Shown here piece after piece: positions 1-9,214 of a DNA stretch of 64,000 bases. Position numbers and translations under genes: made by a program. The notes beneath the pieces were generated by a model. That model was not told where the DNA came from. It searched no databases and saw only the letters and a list, made by a program, of their open reading frames with translations. This DNA is from Pollutimonas subterranea. GTDB lineage: Bacteria; Pseudomonadota; Gammaproteobacteria; Burkholderiales; Burkholderiaceae_B. The DNA lies in NCBI RefSeq assembly GCF_002849655.1, contig NZ_PDNW01000004.1, positions 124,001 to 188,000 on the forward strand, given 5' to 3'. The number at the start of each line of letters is the position of its first letter. The stretch's first letter is position 1.

Positions 1-1
1 C

Positions 2-256
2 GAATACTGGGGCCGTCAGTTGCAGGCCCGCGGTATTTCCTGGGGCACGGTCAATAGCCTGGATGAAGTCTTTAGTGATGAACAAGTCGTACACCGGGAA
101 ATGCTGCGTACGACACATCACCCTGAATACGGCGACATGCCGATCGTGCGCAACCCCATGTTGTCTGATCCACAATCACGCCGTGCGCCCGTCAAGCCAG
201 TGCCGCAGCTCGGTGAACATACCGAAGAAGTGCTCGCGTCGTTACCGGCGGCATAA
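2..256 (+). CDS. CaiB/BaiF (class III) CoA-transferase, C-terminal end
   Basis: The gene enters from the left edge and only its last 84 or so residues are present. They include the pattern VNSLDEVFSDEQV followed by a PIVRNPML strand and a GEHTEEVL tail, the usual end of family III CoA-transferases, where the C-terminus closes with a GxHTxEVL element. Family members move CoA between carboxylic acids in the cytoplasm. The active-site aspartate lies in the missing N-terminal part. A Bug receptor follows after 51 bases and an enoyl-CoA hydratase after that, suggesting an acyl-CoA catabolic operon. The substrate cannot be told from this fragment. Confidence 0.85.
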   Translation, partial: EYWGRQLQARGISWGTVNSLDEVFSDEQVVHREMLRTTHHPEYGDMPIVRNPMLSDPQSRRAPVKPVPQLGEHTEEVLASLPAA

Positions 257-307
257 CCACCCAAAAACCAGATTATCAAAGCCATAAACCAAAGAGGAGC
301 GTGTCCC

Positions 308-1276
308 ATGTTCAAGAAAGCCAGCAAGTACACCCTGATAGCCACACTATGCGTGGCTCCCGCCGCCGTACTGGCTGCTTACCCGGAAAAACCCGTGCAG
401 TTCATCGTGCCATATGCACCCGGGGGCACCACCGATTTGATCGCGCGCATCGTCGCCCCCAGGCTGGGCGAAGCGCTTGGGCAGCCTGTCGTCATCATCA
501 ATAAGCCAGGAGCGGGCGGTGCCCTGGGCAGCGCGCATGCAGCTAGAGAAAGGCCCGACGGGTACACCATAGTCATGGCCGTGGAAAGCTCACATGCGGT
601 GAATCCAAGCGTACAAAAAGACCCCAGCTACAACCCGTCGAAAGATTTCGCACCCATCAGCAATCTGGCCAATGTGCTCGGCGTATTGGACGTAAACGCC
701 GACTCCGACATCAAGACATTCGACCAGCTGATCGCCGCGCTCAAAAAGAACCCGGGCGACATGGCGTACGGATCTTCGGGTAACGGCGGCTACAGCCACC
801 TGTTTGGCCAGCGTTTCCTGTCGATTACCGGCACCGAAATACTGCACGTGCCGTACAAGGGCCTGGGACCAGCCATGATCGACTTGTTGGCGGGCCAGAT
901 ACAAGTGGTGTTCGACAACCTGCCTTCGTCCGCTGGCCAAATCCAGGCCGGTAAAGTACGTGCGTTGGCGGTGGCTGCACCGGAACGGGTCAAGAGCATG
1001 CCCGATGTGCCCACCTATGCGGAAGTGGGCTACCCGCAGATGAATACTCCATCCTGGTTCGGATTGGCCGCACCGGCCAATGTACCCGAGGACGTCCTGG
1101 AAACACTGAATCTGGCCGTCAAGAAGGTGTTGCAGGATCCTGAGGTCATCGCACAAATCGAAAAGCAAGGTGCGGTGCCCGACTACACGACGCGCGGTGA
1201 ATTTGCCGACATGATCAAGTCGTCCAACGAACAATGGCAAGAGGTCGTCAAGGCTATCGGCTTCGAGAAGTTGTAA
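308..1276 (+). CDS. Bug/TctC family periplasmic solute-binding protein
   Basis: The 322-residue product begins with a Sec signal peptide ending near VLAAYPEKP. It has the Bug hallmarks in order: FIVPYAPGGTTDLIAR (residues about 32-47), INKPGAGGALG, RPDGYT, and VPYKGLGPAMIDLLAGQ near residue 185. Bug proteins bind carboxylates such as dicarboxylates, aromatic acids or nicotinate in the periplasm, often for TctAB-type permeases. The start has a good Shine-Dalgarno, AAAGAGGA, about ten bases upstream. It lies between a CoA-transferase and an enoyl-CoA hydratase, so the ligand is plausibly the acid that these enzymes activate and degrade. No TctA or TctB gene accompanies it. Family call is firm; the ligand is unknown. 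Confidence 0.93.
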   Translation: MFKKASKYTLIATLCVAPAAVLAAYPEKPVQFIVPYAPGGTTDLIARIVAPRLGEALGQPVVIINKPGAGGALGSAHAARERPDGYTIVMAVESSHAVNPSVQKDPSYNPSKDFAPISNLANVLGVLDVNADSDIKTFDQLIAALKKNPGDMAYGSSGNGGYSHLFGQRFLSITGTEILHVPYKGLGPAMIDLLAGQIQVVFDNLPSSAGQIQAGKVRALAVAAPERVKSMPDVPTYAEVGYPQMNTPSWFGLAAPANVPEDVLETLNLAVKKVLQDPEVIAQIEKQGAVPDYTTRGEFADMIKSSNEQWQEVVKAIGFEKL

Positions 1277-1312
1277 GCATACGCAGCCCTTAAACCGAAC
1301 CGGGAAACAGGA

Positions 1313-2101
1313 ATGGAATACGAAAACACACACGCCACGCTTGCCGTTGCTCCCAACGGCGTCGGCACACTGACAATCTGCAATGCGGGTAGCTTGAATA
1401 TTCTGGGTACGCCCGTTATTGAAGGCTTGCTGGCAGCCCTTGAGCATGTTGCACGCACGCCCGCTGTTCGTGTGCTGATCATGCGCGGTCATGGCGACAA
1501 GGCGTTCGTGGCCGGCGCGGACATCAAGGAAATGGCCAAACTTGATCAGCAAAGCGCAGCGGTCTTTATCGAAAAGTTGCGTCAGCTGTGCGAAGGTGTG
1601 CGCCTGCTATCCATTCCCGTTATTGCACGGATACCCGGCTGGACGCTGGGAGGGGGACTGGAATTCGCGCTAGCGTGTGACCTGCGCATTGGGTCCACAG
1701 CCGCTCGGCTTGGGATGCCGGAAGTACAGGTCGGCATCCCGTCCATCATTCATGCCGCTCTCATGCCTCGCCTCATCGGAAAGGCGCGAAGCTCATGGAT
1801 GTTATTGACGGGCGAAGTGGCGGACGCCCAGCAAGGGCTGGCCTGGGGCCTGCTCGACCGCGTCGTCGAACCGGACCACCTGGATACGGAAATCACGCGC
1901 GTGGCCGATGGCCTCGCCCAGCTGGGCACCCAGGTACTGGCGCAGCAGAAGCGCCTGTTGCGTGAATGGGAAGACGAGCCGCTGGAGGCCTCGATACGTA
2001 ATGGCGTCAATGAATTCGCCGCGGCATTTACCACCGGAGAGCCACAGCGTTATATGGGCAAATTTGTGGAAGAGAAGGCACGCCGCGCCGCGGCAAAGTA
2101 A
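1313..2101 (+). CDS. Enoyl-CoA hydratase/isomerase family protein
   Basis: The 262-residue cytoplasmic protein has the crotonase fold signature: an oxyanion-hole segment VAGADIKEMAKL near residues 64-75, the IPGWTLGGGLEFALACD helix near residues 105-121, and LGMPEVQVGIPS near residues 131-142. Glutamates sit at both usual catalytic positions, so hydratase activity is plausible. Length is normal for the family. It follows the Bug gene by 36 bases on the same strand and probably shares a transcript with it and the CoA-transferase. A C-terminal EEKARRAAAK tail is lysine and arginine rich. The acyl-CoA substrate cannot be assigned; other crotonase-fold reactions remain possible. Confidence 0.9.
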   Translation: MEYENTHATLAVAPNGVGTLTICNAGSLNILGTPVIEGLLAALEHVARTPAVRVLIMRGHGDKAFVAGADIKEMAKLDQQSAAVFIEKLRQLCEGVRLLSIPVIARIPGWTLGGGLEFALACDLRIGSTAARLGMPEVQVGIPSIIHAALMPRLIGKARSSWMLLTGEVADAQQGLAWGLLDRVVEPDHLDTEITRVADGLAQLGTQVLAQQKRLLREWEDEPLEASIRNGVNEFAAAFTTGEPQRYMGKFVEEKARRAAAK

Positions 2102-2176
2102 AGCCAGCTTGTTCCCCGCCATGGCCAGCGTTATGCTGTGGACCCTTTATACGTGATTGCCACGGCGGGTGAACGC

Positions 2177-3112
2177 ATGCGATACGAACTGAAAGACCTG
2201 CGCCTGTTCAAGGCCATCGTCGACGCCCAGAATCTCTCGGCGGGTGCATCGGCCATGTACATGACCGCATCGTCGGCCAGCTACCGCCTCAAGAACCTGG
2301 AATATGCAGTGGGTAGCGCCCTGTTCGACCGCACGCCCAAAGGCATGATGCTGACGCCAGCGGGTGAGGTTCTGTTGCGCCATACCCGCAGGCTGCTGGT
2401 CGACGTAGAGGTCATGCACAATGAGCTATGCGACTACTCACGCAATCTGAAAGGCAGCATTCGACTGCTGGCAAACAGCAGTGCGCTAAACGGTTTCATT
2501 ATTCCCAGCCTGGCCCGCTTCCTGGTTGCCAACACCAGCATCAATGTGGACCTGCGAGAAAAAGACAGTCTGTCCATCCCCACCATGATCCAGGCCGGCG
2601 ACGCCGACATAGGTGTGGTGGCGGGTCCTGCCCGGTCGCGGTTTGAAGGATTGCTTTCGGATCTGTATGCCATTGACCGGCTGGTCTGCGTGGTGCCCAA
2701 TGATCATCCCGTAGTGGGGCATGCCAGCATCAGCCTGCGCGAAATGCTGCAGCACGACGTGGTGAGCGTGGATCGCAAAAGCAGCAACTTTGTATTCCTC
2801 GATGCCCAAGCCAAGCGCGACGGCCACGCGTTCAACGCCCGTGTGCATGTTCAGGATTTCTCTTCTGTGCTGTACTTGGTGGAGGCGCGAGTGGGGCTTG
2901 CGATCGTGCCACAGAGCGTCGCGCACAACAGAATCATGGCGGGTCGCATACAGTCGGTTCCCATCGCCGAGCCCTGGGCCGTGCGTCATCTTCACCTGCT
3001 TATGCAAGGCGACGCTCAACACAAGGGTCAAATACACGAATTCGCACAGATTCTGCTGAATGATCCCGCCGTGGTGGCGGCCCGCGCCTTGGAAATGGAT
3101 CCGGCCATCTGA
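2177..3112 (+). CDS. LysR family transcriptional regulator
   Basis: The 311-residue protein has an N-terminal winged helix-turn-helix (LRLFKAIVDAQNLSAGASAMYMTASSAS region, residues 5-35), then RTPKGMMLTPAGEVLL, followed by a LysR effector domain. I chose the ATG at 2177, which places the LysR domain at the N-terminus; a GTG at 2138 would add 13 residues unlike the family. It is transcribed with the upstream CoA-transferase, Bug and hydratase genes rather than divergently, which is less usual for LysR but common at the end of catabolic clusters. It probably senses an intermediate of that pathway. The HTH is slightly atypical, with MTASSASYRLKNLE replacing the common SQPALSRQI. Confidence 0.9.
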   Translation: MRYELKDLRLFKAIVDAQNLSAGASAMYMTASSASYRLKNLEYAVGSALFDRTPKGMMLTPAGEVLLRHTRRLLVDVEVMHNELCDYSRNLKGSIRLLANSSALNGFIIPSLARFLVANTSINVDLREKDSLSIPTMIQAGDADIGVVAGPARSRFEGLLSDLYAIDRLVCVVPNDHPVVGHASISLREMLQHDVVSVDRKSSNFVFLDAQAKRDGHAFNARVHVQDFSSVLYLVEARVGLAIVPQSVAHNRIMAGRIQSVPIAEPWAVRHLHLLMQGDAQHKGQIHEFAQILLNDPAVVAARALEMDPAI

Positions 3113-3284
3113 CGGTACGCCTGCGGGGTATTGCTATATCCATACCCAATTTGCACCGCAACATCAAGCATACGTTATTATCCAGAATGCTTGCATGACT
3201 GGCGCTCAAGATGGAAAACCATCGGGGAGTGCGGGCATTTGAAGCCGTGCGCCTGGGCATCCTTTCCTCTGACGGAGAATTGCC

Positions 3285-3917
3285 ATGCCGGATACACCCA
3301 ATCTCGTTGCCTTTGCTCTCATCTCGTTGGCCATGGTCCTCACCCCTGGGCCAAACATGATTTATTTGATTTCGCGCTCGATCTGCCAAGGGTGGCGTAG
3401 CGGGCTGACTTCGCTTGGGGGCATCGCGCTAGGCTTTGTCTTTTACATGGCGTCCGCAGCACTGGGCATCACCACTCTGGTCATGGCGGTTCCCTATGCC
3501 TACGATGCACTCCGGTTCGCAGGGGCCCTCTGCTTGTTGTGGCTCGCGTGGAATGCGGTACGCCCCGGCGGCAGCTCGCTTTTCCAGCTACGTGATCTAC
3601 CCGAAGACAGCCCCCGCAAGCTATTCATGATGGGGTTTTTCACGAATCTCCTGAATCCTAAGATTGCAGTGATGTACCTATCCCTGCTGCCTCAGTTCAT
3701 CACCCCAGAAAACGGTAGCGTCCTTATGCAGTCGCTCGTCCTGGGTTCCACCCAAATTGCTATCAGCATCAGCGTGAACACGGTGATTGCCATTGCAGCG
3801 GGTTCTATCGCCGGCTTCCTGATCCGCCGTCCGGGATGGATGTTCGTTCAGCGCTGGTTGATGGGTACCGTTCTGGCGGGTCTCGCCGTCAAAATGATGA
3901 CGGAAGGCCGGCGCTAA
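3285..3917 (+). CDS. LysE/RhtB family translocator
   Basis: The 210-residue membrane protein has about six hydrophobic segments and the family signature LTPGPNMIYLISRSICQGWRSGLTSLGGIALG near residues 21-52, the conserved GPNM and G-rich motif of RhtB-type amino-acid exporters. FFTNLLNPKIAVMYLSLLPQF near residues 114-134 is the second conserved block. Such proteins export amino acids or homoserine lactone-like metabolites across the inner membrane. A Shine-Dalgarno-like GACGGAG lies 7-13 bases before the ATG. It stands alone between a LysR gene and a GntP permease. The transported compound is not predictable. Confidence 0.92.
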   Translation: MPDTPNLVAFALISLAMVLTPGPNMIYLISRSICQGWRSGLTSLGGIALGFVFYMASAALGITTLVMAVPYAYDALRFAGALCLLWLAWNAVRPGGSSLFQLRDLPEDSPRKLFMMGFFTNLLNPKIAVMYLSLLPQFITPENGSVLMQSLVLGSTQIAISISVNTVIAIAAGSIAGFLIRRPGWMFVQRWLMGTVLAGLAVKMMTEGRR

Positions 3918-4034
3918 CAAGCAAAGTCCCTGGTGCGACGCGCTTTGTCCCGTAAAACACTGGAATAGGCGGCTGCTACACTCCCCCTGCCCGACAGGGC
4001 ATCGTTGCAGCTTTCTATCTCGGAGTTTTTCAGC

Positions 4035-5441
4035 ATGGCCAGCACTTTGGCGATTGTCGTTTCCCTGTTATTACTGATGTACCTGGCCTATCGAGGCATT
4101 ACCGTACTGCTTCTGGCGCCACTGATGGCCGCATTGGCGGTTCTGCTCTCCGGTGACATTGGCATCTACCTGCCCACCTATACCGATACATTCATGAAGG
4201 CACTGGGCAATTATGTGATCCAGTTCCTGCCCATCTTCCTGCTTGGTGCGCTGTTCGGCCAGTTGATGGCGGACTCCGGCGCCGCCCACACAATTTCGCG
4301 CTGGATCGTCGACAAACTTGGCGATAAGCATGCCATCGTCACGGTTGTGCTGGCTTGCGGGATCCTTACCTATGGGGGCGTATCGCTTTTCGTCGTCGCG
4401 TTTGCCATCTACCCTATCGCCAAGGATCTTTTCCGCACCGCCGACATTCCGAAACGACTGGTGCCGGCCACCATTGCGCTCGGTTCCTTCACCTTCACCA
4501 TGACGGCCTTGCCCGGCACACCCGCCATCCAGAACGCCATCCCCATTCCCTATTACGGCACCAACGTCTTTGCGGCGCCTGGTCTGGGGCTCATTGGAGC
4601 CGCCATCATGCTGTTCGGAGGCCTGTGGTGGCTGCGCAGCCGCGCGAACAGCGCCCGCCTGGCTGGCGAAGGCTATGGTCAGCATGAAGATGATGGGGAT
4701 GATGCCGCAAGCGGAGACCTGGATCGTGGCGCGCTGTCGCACATGCCGCTAGCCTTGGCCGTGCTGCCGCTCATTCTTGTCATTGGTGTGAACGCGCTCT
4801 TCACCTATGTGGTGTTTCCGCGCATGGACATGAGCTTTGTGACGGACCATTTTCCGCATATAACGCCGGCCAAGGTGATCGGACTGTGGGCCCTTATCAT
4901 TGCCCTTACCGTGGCGTGTGCAACACTCATCGTGTCGCGCCTGGGTCACTGGACCGATTTGCGCGGAACCGTCAACAAGGGCGTGTATGGTTTCATGCTG
5001 CCGCTGTTCAACACGGCCTCCGAGGTTGGCTACGGTGCCGTTATCGCGGGTCTGGCGGGCTTTGCCATCATTCGCGATGCCGTACTGAACGTGACTCCTG
5101 GCAATCCGCTGATATCCGAAGCCATTGCCATGAACGTATTGGCAGGAATTACCGGCTCGTCGTCCGGGGGTTTGAGCATTGCGCTGCAGACGCTGGGTCC
5201 GGATTATCTGCGCATGGCGGAAGCGGCCGGTATCGATCCCGCGCTGATGCACCGCGTGGCCGTGATGGCCGCCGGGGGCTTTGACACCTTGCCGCATTGT
5301 GGTGCCATCATCACGCTGCTGGCTATCTGCAAGCTTACCCACCGTCAGTCCTACCTGAACATTGCCGCGGTAACGATGGCCGTCCCAATGGTTGCACTGA
5401 TCACGGTCATTACGCTCGGTACGATTTTCGGCAGCTTCTGA
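4035..5441 (+). CDS. GntP family permease
   Basis: The 468-residue inner-membrane protein has twelve or so hydrophobic segments and resembles GntP-type gluconate and sugar-acid symporters, with the ALPGTPAIQNAIP block near residues 156-168 and the C-terminal GGFDTLPHCGAIITLL region typical of the family. I place the start at ATG 4035, preceded by GGAG at 4022-4025; a TTG ten codons upstream is less likely. Seventy-seven bases downstream is a membrane PQQ dehydrogenase. Known glucose dehydrogenases make gluconate in the periplasm, so this permease could bring the product in. The hydrophilic stretch around residues 212-240 is rich in aspartate and probably a cytoplasmic loop. Confidence 0.9.
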   Translation: MASTLAIVVSLLLLMYLAYRGITVLLLAPLMAALAVLLSGDIGIYLPTYTDTFMKALGNYVIQFLPIFLLGALFGQLMADSGAAHTISRWIVDKLGDKHAIVTVVLACGILTYGGVSLFVVAFAIYPIAKDLFRTADIPKRLVPATIALGSFTFTMTALPGTPAIQNAIPIPYYGTNVFAAPGLGLIGAAIMLFGGLWWLRSRANSARLAGEGYGQHEDDGDDAASGDLDRGALSHMPLALAVLPLILVIGVNALFTYVVFPRMDMSFVTDHFPHITPAKVIGLWALIIALTVACATLIVSRLGHWTDLRGTVNKGVYGFMLPLFNTASEVGYGAVIAGLAGFAIIRDAVLNVTPGNPLISEAIAMNVLAGITGSSSGGLSIALQTLGPDYLRMAEAAGIDPALMHRVAVMAAGGFDTLPHCGAIITLLAICKLTHRQSYLNIAAVTMAVPMVALITVITLGTIFGSF

Positions 5442-5518
5442 CGCAAGCCGCCAGCCGGCGCGCGTATCGCCACAGGAATGCAACTTGCTTGCCGCCTCCA
5501 GATTAAGGAGGAACAATC

Positions 5519-7978
5519 ATGCAAGAACACCGCAACTCTGTCTCGCGCGTCGCGCTCTGGGCTTTCTGGCTTTATACGCTGCTGCTGATTCTTTTCGGCG
5601 CTGCAATGCTGGGGCTCGGCGCCATCCTGATCTTCGAGGGCGGCTCATGGTATTACGCCTTAATGGGCATTGCCACCGTCGCGGCTGGCGTGCTGCTGGC
5701 CTTACGCCGCGGTACAGGAGTTCTTGTATTTGGTGTCGCGTCGCTGCTTACCCTGGTTTGGGCCTTATGGGAAGTGGGCCTGGACGGCTGGTCGTTGATA
5801 CCGCGCCTGGCCTGGATTAGCGGCTTTGGCCTGTTGCTCCTCGCTTTCTGGATCGTGGTGACGCGAACTTTCCGTGGGTTGAGCAAACCGCTATACCTGG
5901 CTAGCGCGGGCGTACTGCCGCTGGTAATGATTGCGCTGATGGTGTTTCCGCTGCTTAACCCATCCAATATAGAGCTTGCGGATCCCGCGCTGGCGCAAAA
6001 TCGCCCCGCAGAACCCTTCAGCAGCGCCACCGTGTCCTCGCCCGACGGCAACGTCGCTGCCAACCATGATGCGAGCAACTGGACCTCGTATGGCGGGTCC
6101 AATCTTTCGCATAAATTCAGCCCGAGCGCACAAATTACACCCGACAATGTGCATCAGCTGGAAGAGGCTTGGCACTTTCATACCGGCGACAACAAGCCGG
6201 AGGACGCCAAGTATTCATACGCCTTTCAGAACACGCCACTGATGGTGGACGGCACGCTGTACGTGTGTACGCCGAGCCAGATAGTCATTGCAGTCGATGC
6301 CGCCAATGGCACGGAAAAGTGGCGGTTCGATCCCGAGGTCGATCGCGAAGCCATGAGCAATATAGCGGCCAGCACCTGCCGCGGCGTCGCCTACTTCCAG
6401 GCTGCGGATTCGGCCGCCCAATGCGGCAAGCGCATCATCTGGCCCATGGTCGACGGTCGCATGGGCGCCCTCGATGCCGAAACGGGCGAGCTGTGCACGG
6501 ATTTTGGTGAACAGGGCTATATCGACTTGAATGAGGGAACCGGCAACGACTTGCCCGGTTTCGTCGCACCGACCTCGCCGCCACTGATCATGCGCGGCGT
6601 TGCCATCATCGGCACCGGCCAGGTCCGTGATGGAACGGAAAGGGACGCCCCATCGGGCGTCGTGCGCGGATACGACGCGGTGACGGGTGAACAACGCTGG
6701 GCCTGGGACCTGGGCCGCCCGGGCGTCACCACTCCCCCGCCACCGGGTGAAACCTATACGCGCAGCACACCCAATGTATGGTCGCTGCTGGCGGGTGACG
6801 ACGAGCTGGGCCTGGTCTACCTGCCCACCGGCAACCCGGCCAGTGATTTCTATGGTGCGGACCGGACCGAGCAGGAGGAGGAATACACCGCCTCGCTGGT
6901 GGCCCTTGACGCGGCGACCGGCCAGGAGCGCTGGCATTTCCGGACAGTCAATCACGATCTGTGGGACTTCGATCTCAGCCCGCAACCCAACCTGATCGAT
7001 TTCCCGACCGCCAATGGCACGCGCCCGGCAGTATTGCAGGCCAGCAAGAATGGCCAGGTCTATGTCTTGGACCGGGCCACCGGCGAGCCTATTCTTCCCG
7101 TGGTCCAGGCCCCTGTTCCGCAAGGCACGGATACCGATGAATTCACGGCTGCCACGCAGCCTTTGTCGCCCGAAATGCCCAACACGGTCGGTGCGCCGAG
7201 CAAGGACATGGAAGTCCTGAAGGCAAGCGATGCCTGGGGCATCACGCCCCTGGACCAACTGCAGTGCCGGATCGAATTCATGCGCCTGCGCTACGACGGT
7301 CCATATACACCTCCCACCCTGCAGGGATCGCTCGCATTCGCCGGCAACCATGGCGGCATCAACTGGGGCGGCGTATCGGTTGATATACAGCGCGGTATCC
7401 TCATCATGAACAGCAACCGGCTTCCCTATACGGAACAGGTTTATACCCGAGAGAAAATGGATGAACTGGGTGTGGTGTCGGTCTTTCGCGGCAAAAGCGA
7501 AACACCGGGATATATGGCTCAAATGGGCTCGAAATACGGCGCCCGCAAAAAACCATGGATGTCCGTGTTGAACACGCCTTGTATCGCACCGCCCTGGGGT
7601 TATATATCGGGTACTGACTTGCGCACCAAAGAAGTCATTTGGCGTCGGCCGCTGGGTACGGGCTACGATGCCGGGCCCCTTGGAATCAAATCTCACATCA
7701 AGCTTGAAATGGGCACGCCCAATAACAGTGGATCGCTCACGACGGCCGGCGGTCTTGCTTTCGTAGGCGCGGGCCTGGATCAGTTCCTGCGCGGCTTTTC
7801 CACCGAGACCGGCGAACTGCTCTGGGAAGTGAGGATACCCGCCGGCGCGCAAGCCAACCCGCTGAGTTACGAAATAAACGGGCGCCAGTACATCGTCGCC
7901 GCGATTGGCGGGCACGACCGTATGGAGACCAAACTGGGCGACAGCGTTATTGCGTGGGCTCTGCCGGAAGGAAAGTAA
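5519..7978 (+). CDS. Membrane-bound PQQ-dependent dehydrogenase (glucose/quinate/shikimate family)
   Basis: The 819-residue protein starts with about five transmembrane segments (residues 10-150) and continues into a periplasmic eight-bladed quinoprotein propeller. Family features seen include NWTSYGGSNLSHKFSP near residue 182, VNHDLWDFDLSPQPNLIDFP near residues 477-496, NGQVYVLDRATGEPI and NHGGINWGGVSVD. This architecture is that of Gcd and QuiA enzymes, which oxidise sugars or cyclic polyols and pass electrons to ubiquinone. The ribosome site AAGGAGGA lies 6 bases before the ATG. Glucose versus quinate/shikimate cannot be separated here; the neighbouring GntP permease favours a sugar substrate. 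No pqq biosynthesis gene is in the window. Confidence 0.93.
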   Translation: MQEHRNSVSRVALWAFWLYTLLLILFGAAMLGLGAILIFEGGSWYYALMGIATVAAGVLLALRRGTGVLVFGVASLLTLVWALWEVGLDGWSLIPRLAWISGFGLLLLAFWIVVTRTFRGLSKPLYLASAGVLPLVMIALMVFPLLNPSNIELADPALAQNRPAEPFSSATVSSPDGNVAANHDASNWTSYGGSNLSHKFSPSAQITPDNVHQLEEAWHFHTGDNKPEDAKYSYAFQNTPLMVDGTLYVCTPSQIVIAVDAANGTEKWRFDPEVDREAMSNIAASTCRGVAYFQAADSAAQCGKRIIWPMVDGRMGALDAETGELCTDFGEQGYIDLNEGTGNDLPGFVAPTSPPLIMRGVAIIGTGQVRDGTERDAPSGVVRGYDAVTGEQRWAWDLGRPGVTTPPPPGETYTRSTPNVWSLLAGDDELGLVYLPTGNPASDFYGADRTEQEEEYTASLVALDAATGQERWHFRTVNHDLWDFDLSPQPNLIDFPTANGTRPAVLQASKNGQVYVLDRATGEPILPVVQAPVPQGTDTDEFTAATQPLSPEMPNTVGAPSKDMEVLKASDAWGITPLDQLQCRIEFMRLRYDGPYTPPTLQGSLAFAGNHGGINWGGVSVDIQRGILIMNSNRLPYTEQVYTREKMDELGVVSVFRGKSETPGYMAQMGSKYGARKKPWMSVLNTPCIAPPWGYISGTDLRTKEVIWRRPLGTGYDAGPLGIKSHIKLEMGTPNNSGSLTTAGGLAFVGAGLDQFLRGFSTETGELLWEVRIPAGAQANPLSYEINGRQYIVAAIGGHDRMETKLGDSVIAWALPEGK

Positions 7979-8055
7979 TCGAGCCTGAACAGGCGTTGTT
8001 GCCAGGGCGGGCCGCTACGGCGGCCCTTGATCATGCACACTGCAGCGGAGGCCTG

Positions 8056-8616
8056 ATGCAAACCGAAAAAGAGAAAATGTTGGGCGGTGAGCTCTACGAT
8101 GCGTTTGACCCCCAGCTATGCGAAGAGCGCCGGCAACGCCGGATTCTTCTCAAAAGATTGAACGAGGCTTCTGCGGAGGATCTCGAGGCGCGCCCCGAGT
8201 TGATCAAGGACCTGATACCCAACTGCGGAGCAAATACCTGGATAGAACCGCCATTCTTCTGCGACTACGGCGGCAATATAACGCTTGGGGACGATGTCTT
8301 CTTCAATTTCAATTGCGTGGTCCTGGATGTCGCCCCGATACGCATAGGCGCACGTGTACTCTTCGGGCCAGCGGTGCAGATTTACGCAGCCACGCATCCC
8401 ATGCGGGCGGCCGACCGAAGGACCGGACTGGAATTGGGCAAGGCCATCGAGATAGGCGACGACGTGTGGGTGGGAGGCGGCGCTGTTATCTGCCCCGGCG
8501 TACGCATCGGCGCACGTTCTGTTATCGGCGCAGGCAGTGTCGTCACCAAGGACATACCCGATGATGTATTCGCGGCAGGCAATCCTTGCCGCGTCGTGCG
8601 CGAAATCGAAGCTTAA
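8056..8616 (+). CDS. Maltose/galactoside O-acetyltransferase-like (hexapeptide repeat) protein
   Basis: The 186-residue protein has the Maa/LacA/NodL layout: an N-terminal helical MLGGELYDAFDPQL segment, then left-handed beta-helix hexapeptide repeats (ITLGDDVFFNFNCVVLDVAPIRIG onward), and the active-site histidine in YAATHPM near residue 115. It ends with the conserved GAGSVVTKDIPDDVFAAGNPCRVVR. Such enzymes transfer acetyl from acetyl-CoA to sugar hydroxyls in the cytoplasm. Start ATG 8056 has GGAG at 8047-8050; a longer frame beginning inside the dehydrogenase is rejected. It follows the PQQ dehydrogenase by 77 bases and may be co-transcribed. The natural sugar acceptor is unknown. Confidence 0.92.
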   Translation: MQTEKEKMLGGELYDAFDPQLCEERRQRRILLKRLNEASAEDLEARPELIKDLIPNCGANTWIEPPFFCDYGGNITLGDDVFFNFNCVVLDVAPIRIGARVLFGPAVQIYAATHPMRAADRRTGLELGKAIEIGDDVWVGGGAVICPGVRIGARSVIGAGSVVTKDIPDDVFAAGNPCRVVREIEA

Positions 8617-8701
8617 GACGACGGCAAAATACGGTCCGGTGCCCGCCTACGTATAATCGGTGCGACCGTAGTGCTACCTCAACAATTTCAAGTCGACCCA
8701 A

Positions 8702-9088
8702 ATGCAACCAGACAACCATCACGTAGTTACAGCGGCCCCGACGACCGGGCACTCCCCGGTCAATGACGAACAGCTGAAGTCTTTCAAGAATTACACCATG
8801 ATCGTTTATGGTTTGTACGCCTTGGGCTTGTTCCTGGGCGGCGTGCCAACGGTCATCGGCCTGATCGTGGCTTACCTGAAGCGCAAAGAATATTCAGGAA
8901 CCATCTATGCTGAACACCTAAGTTTCCTGATACGCACCTTCTGGTATGGCGTGCTATGGTCCATCGTCGCCCTGATACTGGCGTTGGTGTACATCGGCTT
9001 CATTGTCATGTTCGTCGTCGGCATTTGGTACATCTACCGCATCGTGCGCGGCTTTCTTTACCTTAACGACGGCAAGGGCATCTGGTAA
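8702..9088 (+). CDS. DUF4870-like small membrane protein
   Basis: The 128-residue product has a hydrophilic N-terminus of about 30 residues and three predicted transmembrane segments (residues about 34-58, 78-100 and 98-115), ending with WYIYRIVRGFLYLNDGKGIW. The RIxRGxLxLNDGxxI ending is typical of the widespread DUF4870/TM-helix family found in proteobacteria. No enzymatic motif is visible and the function is not known. A TATAAT hexamer at 8652-8657 may be its -10 element, though no good -35 is seen. It is probably a single-gene transcription unit. Confidence 0.85.
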   Translation: MQPDNHHVVTAAPTTGHSPVNDEQLKSFKNYTMIVYGLYALGLFLGGVPTVIGLIVAYLKRKEYSGTIYAEHLSFLIRTFWYGVLWSIVALILALVYIGFIVMFVVGIWYIYRIVRGFLYLNDGKGIW

Positions 9089-9214
9089 TCGACCGGGCAG
9101 CGTGCCCGCGGCTAAACACCTGACGCCGATATTGTGTAAAACCTGCCTACCGATCGCTCTTTGGGCACGCCGCTTGATGATGACGTCTTGGCTCATAACG
9201 ATCGGGACACAGAC

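Noticed and set aside
590-1552. 320-codon minus-strand frame
   Set aside because: It lies antisense to the Bug and enoyl-CoA hydratase genes and has no recognisable domain; a shadow of GC-rich third positions.
6215-7915. 566-codon open frame on the minus strand
   Set aside because: It is antisense to the PQQ dehydrogenase, whose frame has clear domains; the minus frame is histidine and arginine rich with no family motif.
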